From DATEEW01 sp035273665 (GTDB lineage: Bacteria; Pseudomonadota; Gammaproteobacteria; Burkholderiales; SG8-39): a stretch of DNA of 22,532 bases. The DNA lies in assembly GCA_035273665.1 (NCBI GenBank), contig DATEOW010000136.1, positions 1-22,532 of the forward strand, in the 5' to 3' direction. How positions within the stretch are numbered: position 1 is the stretch's first letter; every line of letters begins with the position of its first letter. The position numbers and the translations under genes are program-made. Below, in pieces: positions 1 through 8,224 of this stretch. Under the pieces are notes generated by a model that had not been told where the DNA came from, made no database searches, and saw only the letters and a list, made by a program, of their open reading frames with translations.

Positions 1-49
1 CGTATACTTCCTGCGCCGTTATCGGCGTCTGCGGAAAGCGGGGGGCGCT

Positions 50-754
50 ATGAGTCCGCAAAAAAGACTACAAGCCGCGCGAGAGGCCACGCAGCAAGGC
101 CGCTATGACGAGGCATTGCAGGAATTCATCTGGTTTCACGAGCACGCGTTGGAGCATCAGCCTTGGCTTTATGGGCTGCGACTTTCCTTTGCGCTCGGCT
201 ACTGGATTGAATTGGCCAATCTTTACCCGCCGGCGCGCGAAGCGCTCGAAGCCATGCGCGACCGCAAAACAACGGCATTGTTGCGGGGCGAGGGCAAGCG
301 TCCCCTTTTTCACGACGTCGTGGCGATTAACCGAGTACTGGCGCGGCCCGACCTCACCCATGCGCTGATTGTCCGACTCGAGGCCGACTATCCCGATCTT
401 GCGCATGAATGCGTGGCGCTGGCCTTGCCGGCAATCGTCGCGACGGGCGACTATGCACTGGCCTACCGCCATATTCCCGATCCTACTGCCGCGTTAAAAA
501 AAGAAGGGGCGCAACTGAACGAGAGCATCGCCGCGCTGGAAGCGGAAGCTCCAACCCTCGCACCGCGCTTCGCGGCGTATGTGCAGATCTATTGCGAGAA
601 CGTTCGCATGCTCAGTGCCGTTCTGCATGGCGTAGGACAAGCCGAGGCCGCACGGGTGCTGGGGGAGAGTGCCATTGAGCTTGTCGATTCGCCGTCTGCG
701 CGTGAAGCGGTGCGTTCGCTTTTGCACCGGGCATCGAAGGACAACGCCGAATAG
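50..754 (+). CDS. Hypothetical TPR-like helical protein, 234 aa
   Basis: Soluble protein of unknown function. I do not recognise a named family. The first 40 residues read as a TPR-like helical hairpin (QQGRYDEALQEFIWFHEHAL), and the rest is rich in Ala/Leu helices, consistent with a helical-repeat scaffold. No signal peptide or membrane segment is visible. The ATG at 50 is preceded by a purine-rich GGAAAGCGGGGG stretch that can serve as ribosome binding site. The reading frame is also open upstream to the window edge, so a longer protein cannot be excluded. However, a TGA in another frame overlaps the ATG as ATGA, the coupling style used repeatedly in this window, which suggests an upstream gene that ends here. 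The 111 bases between this gene and trhO (755-865) show no clear terminator or other feature. Confidence 0.75.
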   Translation: MSPQKRLQAAREATQQGRYDEALQEFIWFHEHALEHQPWLYGLRLSFALGYWIELANLYPPAREALEAMRDRKTTALLRGEGKRPLFHDVVAINRVLARPDLTHALIVRLEADYPDLAHECVALALPAIVATGDYALAYRHIPDPTAALKKEGAQLNESIAALEAEAPTLAPRFAAYVQIYCENVRMLSAVLHGVGQAEAARVLGESAIELVDSPSAREAVRSLLHRASKDNAE

Positions 755-865
755 CTGCGCCTGGGCTCGTCGACTTGAAATGCGGGATGAGCGCTCTACT
801 GATCGGATCTCGGCGGCGTTTATCCGACGCATTGCGACATCCCTAATTCGGGCCAACCAAACAAC

Positions 866-1699
866 TCATGCTGCGCGTTGCCGCGGTGCGCATTTCGGAC
901 AGGACACGCCGACTTTGTAGTGGATAGAACGTTGTTGCTCCGGCGAAACGACTTCCTGGCAGACATAGCATTGAGCGGTCTGCGTTTCCTGTAGCTCGCC
1001 GTCCACGGCGACGCGCTTATCGAAGACGAAACATTCACCTTCATAATGTGCGTCGCCGCATTCTTCGAAATATTTAAGAATGCCGCCGTCAAGTTGGTAC
1101 ACCTCCTTGAAACCATTGGCGAGCATAAAGGGCGCCGCCTTCTCGCAGCGAATACCACCGGTGCAAAAGGTGACAACGGTTTTGTCGCTCCACGCATCGG
1201 CCTTAGCCTTTAACTTCTCCGGGAACTGCGAAAACGCATCGATGCCGAGTTGCTCCGCACCGTTGAAGGTGCCCACATCGACTTCGAAGCGGTTGCGCGT
1301 GTCGAGCAGGACGACCTCGCGGCCCTCGTCAAGCCAGCGCTGAAGTTCTCGCGCCGTGATGCGCGGCGCGGCATGCTCCGCCGGTTTAATATCGGGCTGA
1401 TTCATGGTGATGATTTCCCGTTTAATCTTGACGAGCATGCGGTTAAAGGGCTGATCGCTCGAATAGCTGCGCTTGACGGGCATATCGGTGAAGCGCGGAT
1501 CCTCGAGTAGCGTGCCGAGAAAGCGTTCTAATTTTTCTTCTTCGCCGGCGAGGAAGAGATTGATGCCTTCGGGCGCAAGCAGAATGGTGCCCCGCAAATC
1601 GAGCTTGGCCGTGAGCCTCCGCAACTGCTCGCGCAGCGTAGGCAAGTCGTTCAGCGTGGCGAACTTGTAGGCGGCGACATTCAGAATTGGCTTAGGCAC
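866..1699 (-). CDS. trhO: tRNA uridine-34 hydroxylase TrhO (YceA family, rhodanese domain)
   Basis: Oxygen-dependent hydroxylation of uridine 34 in tRNA anticodons, giving 5-hydroxyuridine, the precursor of cmo5U/mcmo5U. The protein has 277 aa, near the usual size for short family members. Residues 1-100 form the N-terminal UPF0176 domain (LLAPEGIN at 41-48). Residues about 113-210 form a rhodanese domain with the active-site loop FCTGGIRCEKA, putative catalytic Cys179 and conserved Cys185. The tail holds two CxxC pairs (CYVC and CPKC) that look like a metal site. The start is a GTG at 1699 (codons for (M)PKPILN); no in-frame ATG lies nearby and no clear Shine-Dalgarno is seen. It is transcribed divergently from dnaE across 110 bases. 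The assignment is firm for the family; the enzymatic activity is inferred from characterised homologues. Confidence 0.93.
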   Translation of the reverse strand: MPKPILNVAAYKFATLNDLPTLREQLRRLTAKLDLRGTILLAPEGINLFLAGEEEKLERFLGTLLEDPRFTDMPVKRSYSSDQPFNRMLVKIKREIITMNQPDIKPAEHAAPRITARELQRWLDEGREVVLLDTRNRFEVDVGTFNGAEQLGIDAFSQFPEKLKAKADAWSDKTVVTFCTGGIRCEKAAPFMLANGFKEVYQLDGGILKYFEECGDAHYEGECFVFDKRVAVDGELQETQTAQCYVCQEVVSPEQQRSIHYKVGVSCPKCAPRQRAA

Positions 1700-1809
1700 G
1701 ATAGCGAGAACGGCTAGAAAGAACGGGTGGAAACAACGGCTTGCAAGTTGCCGATTATACGCCCGCCACGGCGCGTTAAAATCGCGACGTATCTGATCTG
1801 ATTTGCCCT

Positions 1810-4800
1810 ATGCCCGCACCTTCCTTCGTCCATCTCCGTCTGCATAGCGAGTTCTCCGTCGTGGACGGCGTCGTCCGCATCGACGATGCCGTCGCACAAG
1901 CGGCCGCGGAGGGTATGGGCGCCCTCGCACTCACCGACCTGTCGAATGTCTTCGGCATGGTCAAGTTCTATCAAGCGGCGCGTAGTGTGGGCGTCAAACC
2001 CATCATCGGTTGCGATTTGTGGCTTAGCAACGAGACGGAGCGGGATAAACCTCATCGGCTCTTGCTGTTGGTGAAATCGCGGACGGGTTATTCGCGCCTT
2101 TGCGATTTGCTCAGCCGTGCCTGGCTGGAGAACCAACATCGCGGCCGTGCGGAAGTGCAGAAGCGGTGGTTTGCCGACGGCGGAGCCGAAGGATTGATTG
2201 CCCTCTCAGGGGCAATGCACGGTGATGTCGGCGCCGCGCTGATGCAAGGCAATATGGGCGCGGCACGCAAGATGGCCGAAGAGTGGATGCGCTTGTTCCC
2301 GCAGCATTACTACATGGAAATCCAGCGCGCCGGGTTGCCGGGAACGGAACGATTTATCGATCAAGCGTTGCAGCTGGCTTCGCAACTTCAGTTGCCCGTC
2401 GTCGCTACGCACCCTGTGCAGTTTTTGCGCAGCGCCGATTTCAAAGCGCACGAAGCCCGCGTTTGTATCGCTGAGGGCTATGTGTTGGGAGACCAGCGCC
2501 GTCCCCGTCCCTACAACGAACAGATGTATTTCAAGTCGCAAGCGGAAATGGCGACTTTGTTCGCGGACCTCCCCGAAGCCTTGCAGAACGCTGTGGAGAT
2601 CGCCAAACGCTGTAATCTTAGTCTGGAGTTGGGTAAGCCACGGCTGCCTAATTTCCCGGTGCCCGAAGGCATTACGCTGGGCGACTATCTGCTGCAGCAG
2701 GCCGAGCAAGGACTCGAACACCGGATGCTGAAACTTTATCCCGACGACGCCGAGCGCCGGGAGCAGATGCCGCGGTATCGCGCGCGCTTGGTATTCGAAA
2801 CCAAGACGATTATCCAGATGGGGTTTCCCGGTTACTTCCTGATCGTCGCTGACTTCATCAACTGGGCGAAGAACAACGGCGTGCCCGTCGGACCCGGACG
2901 GGGTTCGGGAGCGGGTTCACTCGTTGCCTACGCGCTTGGTATTACCGATCTGGATCCGCTGAAATACGATTTGCTGTTCGAACGCTTTCTCAACCCCGAG
3001 CGCGTATCGATGCCCGACTTCGACATCGACTTCTGCCAGGATGGTCGCGACCGCGTTATCGATTACGTCAAGCAGAAGTACGGCGCCGAATCCGTTTCGC
3101 AAATCGCAACCTTTGGCACCATGGCGGCCAAAGCCGTTGTGCGCGATGTGGGCCGCGTACTGGAATGGGGATACAACCGCACTGACGAGTTGGCAAAATT
3201 GATTCCTTTCCAGCCCGGCAAACTCATCACCTTGCAGATGGCGCGCGAAATGGAACCGCGTCTGAAAGAACGCGAGGACAACGAAGAGGAGACACGAGAG
3301 CTGCTTGAGTTGGCCGAACAGCTCGAAGGTATGACTCGAAACGTCGGCATGCACGCCGGTGGTGTGTTGATTTCGCCGGGAAAAATCACCGACTTCTGCC
3401 CGGTCTATAGCGCGAGCGGCGGTAGCGAAGGCGTTATCTCGCAGCTCGACAAGGACGATGTTGAAGCCATCGGTCTCGTCAAATTCGATTTTCTCGGCTT
3501 GACGACGCTCACAATTCTCGATTGGGCGCTGCGTTACGTCAAACGCCTCGACCCGACTTCGACGCTTGCCTTGGAAAATCTACCGCTTGATGACGAAGCG
3601 TCGTATCGAATCTTCTCCACCGCCAACACCACGGCCGTATTCCAGTTTGAATCGCGCGGCATGCGCGACCTGCTCAAACGCGCCAAGCCGGATCGCTTCG
3701 AGGACATCATTGCGCTCGTGGCCTTGTATCGTCCGGGCCCCATGGATCTGATTCCGGATTTCATCGAACGCAAACACGACTCGCGCAAGATCCAATACCT
3801 TGAGCCACGTCTCGAACCGATCCTGGGTGAAACCTACGGCATCATGGTGTACCAGGAACAAGTGATGCAGATTGCCCAGGTCATCGGCGGTTACTCCTTA
3901 GGCGCCGCGGATCTATTACGCCGTGCGATGGGCAAGAAAAAAGCCGAGGAAATGGCGAAGCATCGAGCCATTTTCGCCGAAGGCGCGGCGAAGGACGGCA
4001 TCAGCGCTCGCATGGCGAACGAATTATTCGATTTGATGGAAAAGTTCGCCGGCTATGGTTTTAACAAATCGCATGCTGCCGCCTATGCGCTCGTGGCTTA
4101 TCACACCGCGTATCTGAAGGGGCATCACAACGCGGCTTTCATGGCGGCCAACTTGTCCGCGGTAATGGACGACACCGACAAGGTTCAGGTGTTCTACCGC
4201 GACGCGCTCGATAACAAGCTGACCGTGCTGCCTCCCGATGTGAACGCGAGCGACTATCGTTTCGTTCCGATCGACGACCGAACGATTCGATATGGGTTAG
4301 GTGCCATCAAAGGCAGCGGCGAATCGGCGATCGCGAGCATCGTGAAAGCGCGCGAAACGAGCGGACCGTTCAAGGATCTTTATGATTTCTGCGAGCGCGT
4401 CGACAAACGTCTCGTCAATCGCCGTGTGATAGAAGCCTTGGTTCGTGCCGGCGCTTTCGATAGCGTCAATCTCAATCGCGCCAGTTTGCTGGCCTCTGTA
4501 GGCCGGGCGATGGAGGCAGCCGAGCAGCGCGAACGTCATGCGCAGCAAGTCAGTCTCTTCGGCGGCGGGGAGAGTGGTGAGCCGGAGAAACATGCTCTGA
4601 TCGAGCGCGACCCGTGGGACGACTTAAAGCGCCTCGCCGAGGAAAAAAGCGCGCTGGGCTATTATTTTTCCGGCCATCCTTTCACCACTTATCGTGGCGA
4701 ACTCTGTGCGTTTGTACGGAACACCTTGGCCGATTTGAAAGAGCGTAACGAGCCTTCGATGCTTGCCGGGATGATTGTGAGCGTGCGAACCGCAATGACA

Positions 4801-5262
4801 CGGCGGGGAAAAATGGCGATCGTTGTTCTGGACGACGGTACCGCGCAGATCGAGGCATCGGTTTATAACGAAATTTGGGAAGCGAATCGCGATCTCATCA
4901 AGGAAGACAGACCGATCATCGTGCAGGGAAAAGTGGCGCGCGACGATTTTTCCGGCGGGTTCAGGGTGATTGTCGATAAGCTCTACGATCTCGCTTCGGC
5001 GCGAGCAAAGTTCTCGCGAGCGTTGCGGCTATCGCTAAACGGCCTCGCCTCGAACGGAGGCGCGTCGACGGTACATCGGCTCAAACAACTGCTTGAACCC
5101 TATCGCAACGGACCGTGCCCGGTTGCAATCAGCTATATCAACGGAGGCGCGGTCGCGAATATCAGCCTCGGAACCGAATGGCGCATTCGCCCGGACGATA
5201 AGTTGGTGGAAGCGTTGGCCGAGTGGTTGAAGCCGGAAAACGTCAAATTCGAATACGCCTAA
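1810..5262 (+). CDS. dnaE: DNA polymerase III subunit alpha
   Basis: Catalytic subunit of the replicative DNA polymerase III holoenzyme, acting at the fork with the epsilon, theta, clamp and tau subunits. The 1150 aa match the length of proteobacterial DnaE. Residues 5-70 start the PHP domain (FVHLRLHSEFSVVDG and ALALTDLSN). The palm contains RGSGAGSL near 364 and PDFDIDF with Asp403 and Asp405. The third catalytic acid is in KFDFLGL (Asp560), matching E. coli D401/D403/D555. A helix-hairpin-helix region is followed by an OB fold near 985-1035 (AGMIVSV, then VVLDDGTAQIEASVY) and a short C-terminal tau-binding tail. The ATG at 1810 fits the family N-terminus; no strong Shine-Dalgarno is visible. 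It appears monocistronic, convergent with acyP. No missing residue or frameshift is seen. Confidence 0.98.
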   Translation: MPAPSFVHLRLHSEFSVVDGVVRIDDAVAQAAAEGMGALALTDLSNVFGMVKFYQAARSVGVKPIIGCDLWLSNETERDKPHRLLLLVKSRTGYSRLCDLLSRAWLENQHRGRAEVQKRWFADGGAEGLIALSGAMHGDVGAALMQGNMGAARKMAEEWMRLFPQHYYMEIQRAGLPGTERFIDQALQLASQLQLPVVATHPVQFLRSADFKAHEARVCIAEGYVLGDQRRPRPYNEQMYFKSQAEMATLFADLPEALQNAVEIAKRCNLSLELGKPRLPNFPVPEGITLGDYLLQQAEQGLEHRMLKLYPDDAERREQMPRYRARLVFETKTIIQMGFPGYFLIVADFINWAKNNGVPVGPGRGSGAGSLVAYALGITDLDPLKYDLLFERFLNPERVSMPDFDIDFCQDGRDRVIDYVKQKYGAESVSQIATFGTMAAKAVVRDVGRVLEWGYNRTDELAKLIPFQPGKLITLQMAREMEPRLKEREDNEEETRELLELAEQLEGMTRNVGMHAGGVLISPGKITDFCPVYSASGGSEGVISQLDKDDVEAIGLVKFDFLGLTTLTILDWALRYVKRLDPTSTLALENLPLDDEASYRIFSTANTTAVFQFESRGMRDLLKRAKPDRFEDIIALVALYRPGPMDLIPDFIERKHDSRKIQYLEPRLEPILGETYGIMVYQEQVMQIAQVIGGYSLGAADLLRRAMGKKKAEEMAKHRAIFAEGAAKDGISARMANELFDLMEKFAGYGFNKSHAAAYALVAYHTAYLKGHHNAAFMAANLSAVMDDTDKVQVFYRDALDNKLTVLPPDVNASDYRFVPIDDRTIRYGLGAIKGSGESAIASIVKARETSGPFKDLYDFCERVDKRLVNRRVIEALVRAGAFDSVNLNRASLLASVGRAMEAAEQRERHAQQVSLFGGGESGEPEKHALIERDPWDDLKRLAEEKSALGYYFSGHPFTTYRGELCAFVRNTLADLKERNEPSMLAGMIVSVRTAMTRRGKMAIVVLDDGTAQIEASVYNEIWEANRDLIKEDRPIIVQGKVARDDFSGGFRVIVDKLYDLASARAKFSRALRLSLNGLASNGGASTVHRLKQLLEPYRNGPCPVAISYINGGAVANISLGTEWRIRPDDKLVEALAEWLKPENVKFEYA

Positions 5263-5318
5263 TTTGTTAGGGCTGCCTCGGCAACGCTTGTACGCCAGGT
5301 GCGAGCGTTTCAACGCGC

Positions 5319-5588
5319 TTAAACAGTCGGCCGCCGCTCGAAGGAATCGAAGCCTCCTTCGATGTCATGAGTTTCGATACGGTCGACGATGGCTTGGCGC
5401 GGTCCCCGCTTCGCCCAGGCGAGCATCGCGTCCAGGGCGGCGGGCTCGCCATCGATCACTGCTTCGACCGTATGGTCGCGGCGGTTCCTGACCCAGCCTG
5501 TAATACCGAGCCGTTCGGCTTCAATGCGCATGGACTCGCGAAAACCCACGGCTTGAACGACACCATGTATCAGCAAATGAATCGCCAT
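5319..5588 (-). CDS. acyP: Acylphosphatase
   Basis: Small cytoplasmic enzyme hydrolysing the carboxyl-phosphate bond of acylphosphates such as acetyl or carbamoyl phosphate. The 89 aa are typical of the family. The signature HGVVQAVGFR (residues 8-17) supplies the phosphate-binding loop and catalytic Arg17. GWVRNRRDHTVEAVIDG supplies Asn35 and the second family motif. It is the last gene of a minus-strand series: the membrane protein ends 30 bases before its start, and metG and a GT-C glycosyltransferase lie further upstream. It is convergent with dnaE over 56 bases, in which I see no obvious T-tract terminator. The link to its operon neighbours is positional only. Confidence 0.93.
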   Translation of the reverse strand: MAIHLLIHGVVQAVGFRESMRIEAERLGITGWVRNRRDHTVEAVIDGEPAALDAMLAWAKRGPRQAIVDRIETHDIEGGFDSFERRPTV

Positions 5589-5618
5589 AGGTGTGTGGGG
5601 AAAATCGAGACAGGAAGA

Positions 5619-6056
5619 TCAGGGCAAGAAGACGCTGCGCACGCTCTCGTTGCGCAGCGTCGCGATCGTGGCATAGGCGATGAAGACGACCGGCGTTCCG
5701 ACCACCAGAAGACCGCTTAGCGCGGCAAGCCAGTTGACATGCTCCGCCTTCGAGCGGCGCTTCACATCGCGATAACGGTTGTAAATCGACATGCACATCA
5801 TCACCACAAGCGCATAGCAGAAGAACTCCAGCACATGCAGCGCCCAAACCTTGCGTAAAAGGATGCCGACGCCGCCGGCCAGCCCTCCGACCCATACGGC
5901 CATCATCAAGTAGTCCAGGAGCGCATTGCGTTTTGCAGCATCCCGCTCCACGGCGGTTGCACGGCGTAGAGAAAGCATGACAATCGCGCCGCCGGTTAGC
6001 ACCACCATGCTCGCGAGCGTATAAAACCAGCCGATCAGGCCCAGAGGAAGTTCCAT
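5619..6056 (-). CDS. Four-helix integral membrane protein of unknown function, 145 aa
   Basis: I do not recognise a characterised family. Four hydrophobic segments can be read: about residues 7-29 (IGWFYTLASMVVLTGGAIVM), 47-66 (LDYLMMAVWVGGLAGGVGIL), 70-92 (LHVLEFFCYALVVMMCMSIY) and 109-133 (WLAALSGLLVVGTPVVFIAY). Basic loops (RRATAVERDAAKR and NRYRDVKRRSKAEH) lie between the helix pairs and suggest a cytoplasmic face. No enzyme motif is visible. It lies 25 bases downstream of metG and 30 bases upstream of acyP on the same strand, so it is probably co-transcribed. The ORF is intact and the strong pattern of four helices argues that it is a real gene. Confidence 0.8.
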   Translation of the reverse strand: MELPLGLIGWFYTLASMVVLTGGAIVMLSLRRATAVERDAAKRNALLDYLMMAVWVGGLAGGVGILLRKVWALHVLEFFCYALVVMMCMSIYNRYRDVKRRSKAEHVNWLAALSGLLVVGTPVVFIAYATIATLRNESVRSVFLP

Positions 6057-6081
6057 GTTTAATCTTCTATAAGTTAGATGT

Positions 6082-8181
6082 TTATTTCACCCGCATACCG
6101 GGCTGTGCGCCGGAGTCGGGGCTCAGAATATAAAGGCCTGTATCTTTCGCTGCGGCATCCTCCGTTTCGAACGAGGCCGCCAGCACCATGCCTTCCGATA
6201 ATCCAAATTTCATCTTGCGAGGCGCGAGATTCGCCACCATGACCGTGAGGCGGCCTTCAAGCTGTGCAGGATCGTAAGCGGATTTGATGCCCGCGAAAAC
6301 CGTGCGGGTCGAATTACCGATATCCAAGGTGAGCTTCAGTAGCTTGGCGGCGCCTTCCACATGCTCCGCTTTCAGAATCCGGGCAATGCGTAAATCTATT
6401 TTTGCAAAGTCGTCGATGGAAATGCTATCGCCGTCGGTGCTCATTGGGGTGGCCGTAGCGTTTGTCACCTGAAGGTTCTCCTTGTTCGCCGCGGTAAGGG
6501 CTTCGATTTTTGCGGGATCAACGCGCGTCATCAAGTGTTGATAGGTGTGGATGCGATGGCCGGCCGGCAGCAATTGCTGCGCATCCGCCCATTGCAAGGG
6601 CGATACATCCAAAAACGCCTCGACATCCTTTGCAAGTTTAGGCAGCACGGGCTTCAGAAAAAGCGTCAACAACCGAAAGGCCTGAATCGCTTGCGTGCAG
6701 ACGCTGTGGAGCCTTTCGTTTTGTCCGCCCGACTTGGCCAGCTCCCATGGCCTCTCCTGATCGACGAATTGGTTGACGCCGTCGGCCAGCCGCATGATTT
6801 CCCGTAACGCAGCGCCATATTCACGTCGATCGTATAGCGATGCCACCTCCTGCGACTGTTTTTGCAGGGCGTCGATTGCGGGCACTGTAGCAGCATGCGC
6901 CAACTTCCCGTCGAAAGTTTTCGTTAAAAAGCCGGCGCAACGGCTGGCGATGTTGATGTATTTACCCACGAGATCGCTGTTCACGCGGGCGCTGAAATCG
7001 TCGAGATTGAGATCGATATCCTCCATGGTCGATCCAAGCTTGGCCGCGTAGTAGTAGCGCAGCCATTCGGGATTCAAACCTTGGTCCAGGTAACTCTGCG
7101 CCGTGATGAAGGTGCCCCGGCTTTTGGACATCTTCTCGCCATTGACGGTGAGAAAGCCATGTGCGTACACATGCGTAGGCGTACGGTAACCCGAATGCTC
7201 GAGCATCGCCGGCCAGAACAGAGCGTGGAAATAAAGGATGTCCTTGCCGATGAAATGAACCATTTCTGTGTCGTGGCCTGGGCGCAAGAACTCATCGACG
7301 TTCAACTGGCGAGCGCGAGTGGTCGCATAGTTCTTGAAACTGCCGAAGTAACCTACGGGCGCGTCGAGCCAGACGTAGAAAAATTTCTGTTCCTGCGTTC
7401 CCGGAATCGGAAACCCGAAGTAGGGCGGATCGCGCGAGATATCCCAGTCCGATAATTTATTTTCCCCCTCCGCGCCCAACCACTCCTGCATTTTATTGGA
7501 GCCTTCCATTTGAAGGCGGCCGGGGGCACGGGTCCACTCGCGCAGGAAATCGATGCAACTCGGATCTGAAAGTTTGAAAAAATAATGTTCGGAGGCTTTG
7601 CGTATCGGCACCGCGCCCGACACCGTCGAGTAGGGGTTCTTCAGATCGGTGGGTGTGTAAGTCGAGCCGCAGACTTCACAGTTGTCGCCGTATTGGTCTT
7701 TGGCGGCGCACTTCGGGCATTCGCCCTTAATGTAGCGATCAGGCAAAAACATCTCTTTCACCGGATCGTAAAACTGTTCGACGGAGCGTCTTGAGATCAA
7801 TCCGCGCGCATCGAGTTGCGCGTAGATGTCTTCGCAGTACGCGCGGTTTTCCGGGCTATGAGTGCTGTAGTAGTGGTCGAAGCCGACATAGAAGCCGCCA
7901 AACTCGCCTTTGCGTAGCGTCTCTACGCCGCCAAAAAAATCGCGCGCGTGTTCATGGTAAACGCGAGCGATCAGTTCTTCCGGTGTAATGCCTTCGGCGC
8001 CGGCGCGAAGCATAATGGGTGTGCCGTGCGTGTCGTCTGCGCCGACGTAATGCACTTCATGACCCTGCATTTTTTGGAACCGCACCCAAATATCGGTCTG
8101 TATGTACTCGACGAGGTGCCCTAAGTGAATAGCGCCGTTGGCGTAAGGGAGGGCGGAGGTGACCAGAATGCGGCGTGGCAT
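6082..8181 (-). CDS. metG: Methionyl-tRNA synthetase
   Basis: Charges initiator and elongator tRNA-Met with methionine in the cytoplasm. It has 699 aa, the length of the homodimeric form with a C-terminal tRNA-binding domain. Class I signatures are present: HLGH at residues 19-22 (HIGH motif) and KMSKS at 350-354. The zinc knuckle of the connective peptide has Cys155, Cys158, Cys168 and Cys171 (CPKC and CEVC). From about 597 onward lies an EMAPII/Trbp111-like OB domain (DFAKIDLRIARI, then KFGLSEGMVLAAS). The ATG at 8181 gives the family N-terminus (PRRILVTSALPYANG). A GT-C glycosyltransferase gene ends 43 bases upstream on the same strand. Placing an essential synthetase gene downstream of an accessory membrane glycosyltransferase is unusual. 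Confidence 0.98.
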   Translation of the reverse strand: MPRRILVTSALPYANGAIHLGHLVEYIQTDIWVRFQKMQGHEVHYVGADDTHGTPIMLRAGAEGITPEELIARVYHEHARDFFGGVETLRKGEFGGFYVGFDHYYSTHSPENRAYCEDIYAQLDARGLISRRSVEQFYDPVKEMFLPDRYIKGECPKCAAKDQYGDNCEVCGSTYTPTDLKNPYSTVSGAVPIRKASEHYFFKLSDPSCIDFLREWTRAPGRLQMEGSNKMQEWLGAEGENKLSDWDISRDPPYFGFPIPGTQEQKFFYVWLDAPVGYFGSFKNYATTRARQLNVDEFLRPGHDTEMVHFIGKDILYFHALFWPAMLEHSGYRTPTHVYAHGFLTVNGEKMSKSRGTFITAQSYLDQGLNPEWLRYYYAAKLGSTMEDIDLNLDDFSARVNSDLVGKYINIASRCAGFLTKTFDGKLAHAATVPAIDALQKQSQEVASLYDRREYGAALREIMRLADGVNQFVDQERPWELAKSGGQNERLHSVCTQAIQAFRLLTLFLKPVLPKLAKDVEAFLDVSPLQWADAQQLLPAGHRIHTYQHLMTRVDPAKIEALTAANKENLQVTNATATPMSTDGDSISIDDFAKIDLRIARILKAEHVEGAAKLLKLTLDIGNSTRTVFAGIKSAYDPAQLEGRLTVMVANLAPRKMKFGLSEGMVLAASFETEDAAAKDTGLYILSPDSGAQPGMRVK

Positions 8182-8224
8182 TGGAAGACCGGGGGGGATC
8201 GCTATAGGTCAGGAAGCGGCGATT

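Noticed and set aside
3..53. Tail of an upstream gene ending in TGA that overlaps the ATG at 50 as ATGA
   Set aside because: Only 17 codons are visible, with no recognisable sequence. Another frame is also open to the edge, so the true upstream gene cannot be chosen.
1748..1782. dnaE promoter from TTGCCG and TAAAAT
   Set aside because: The spacer would be 23 bases, too long for a sigma-70 promoter. TAAAAT alone is too weak to call.
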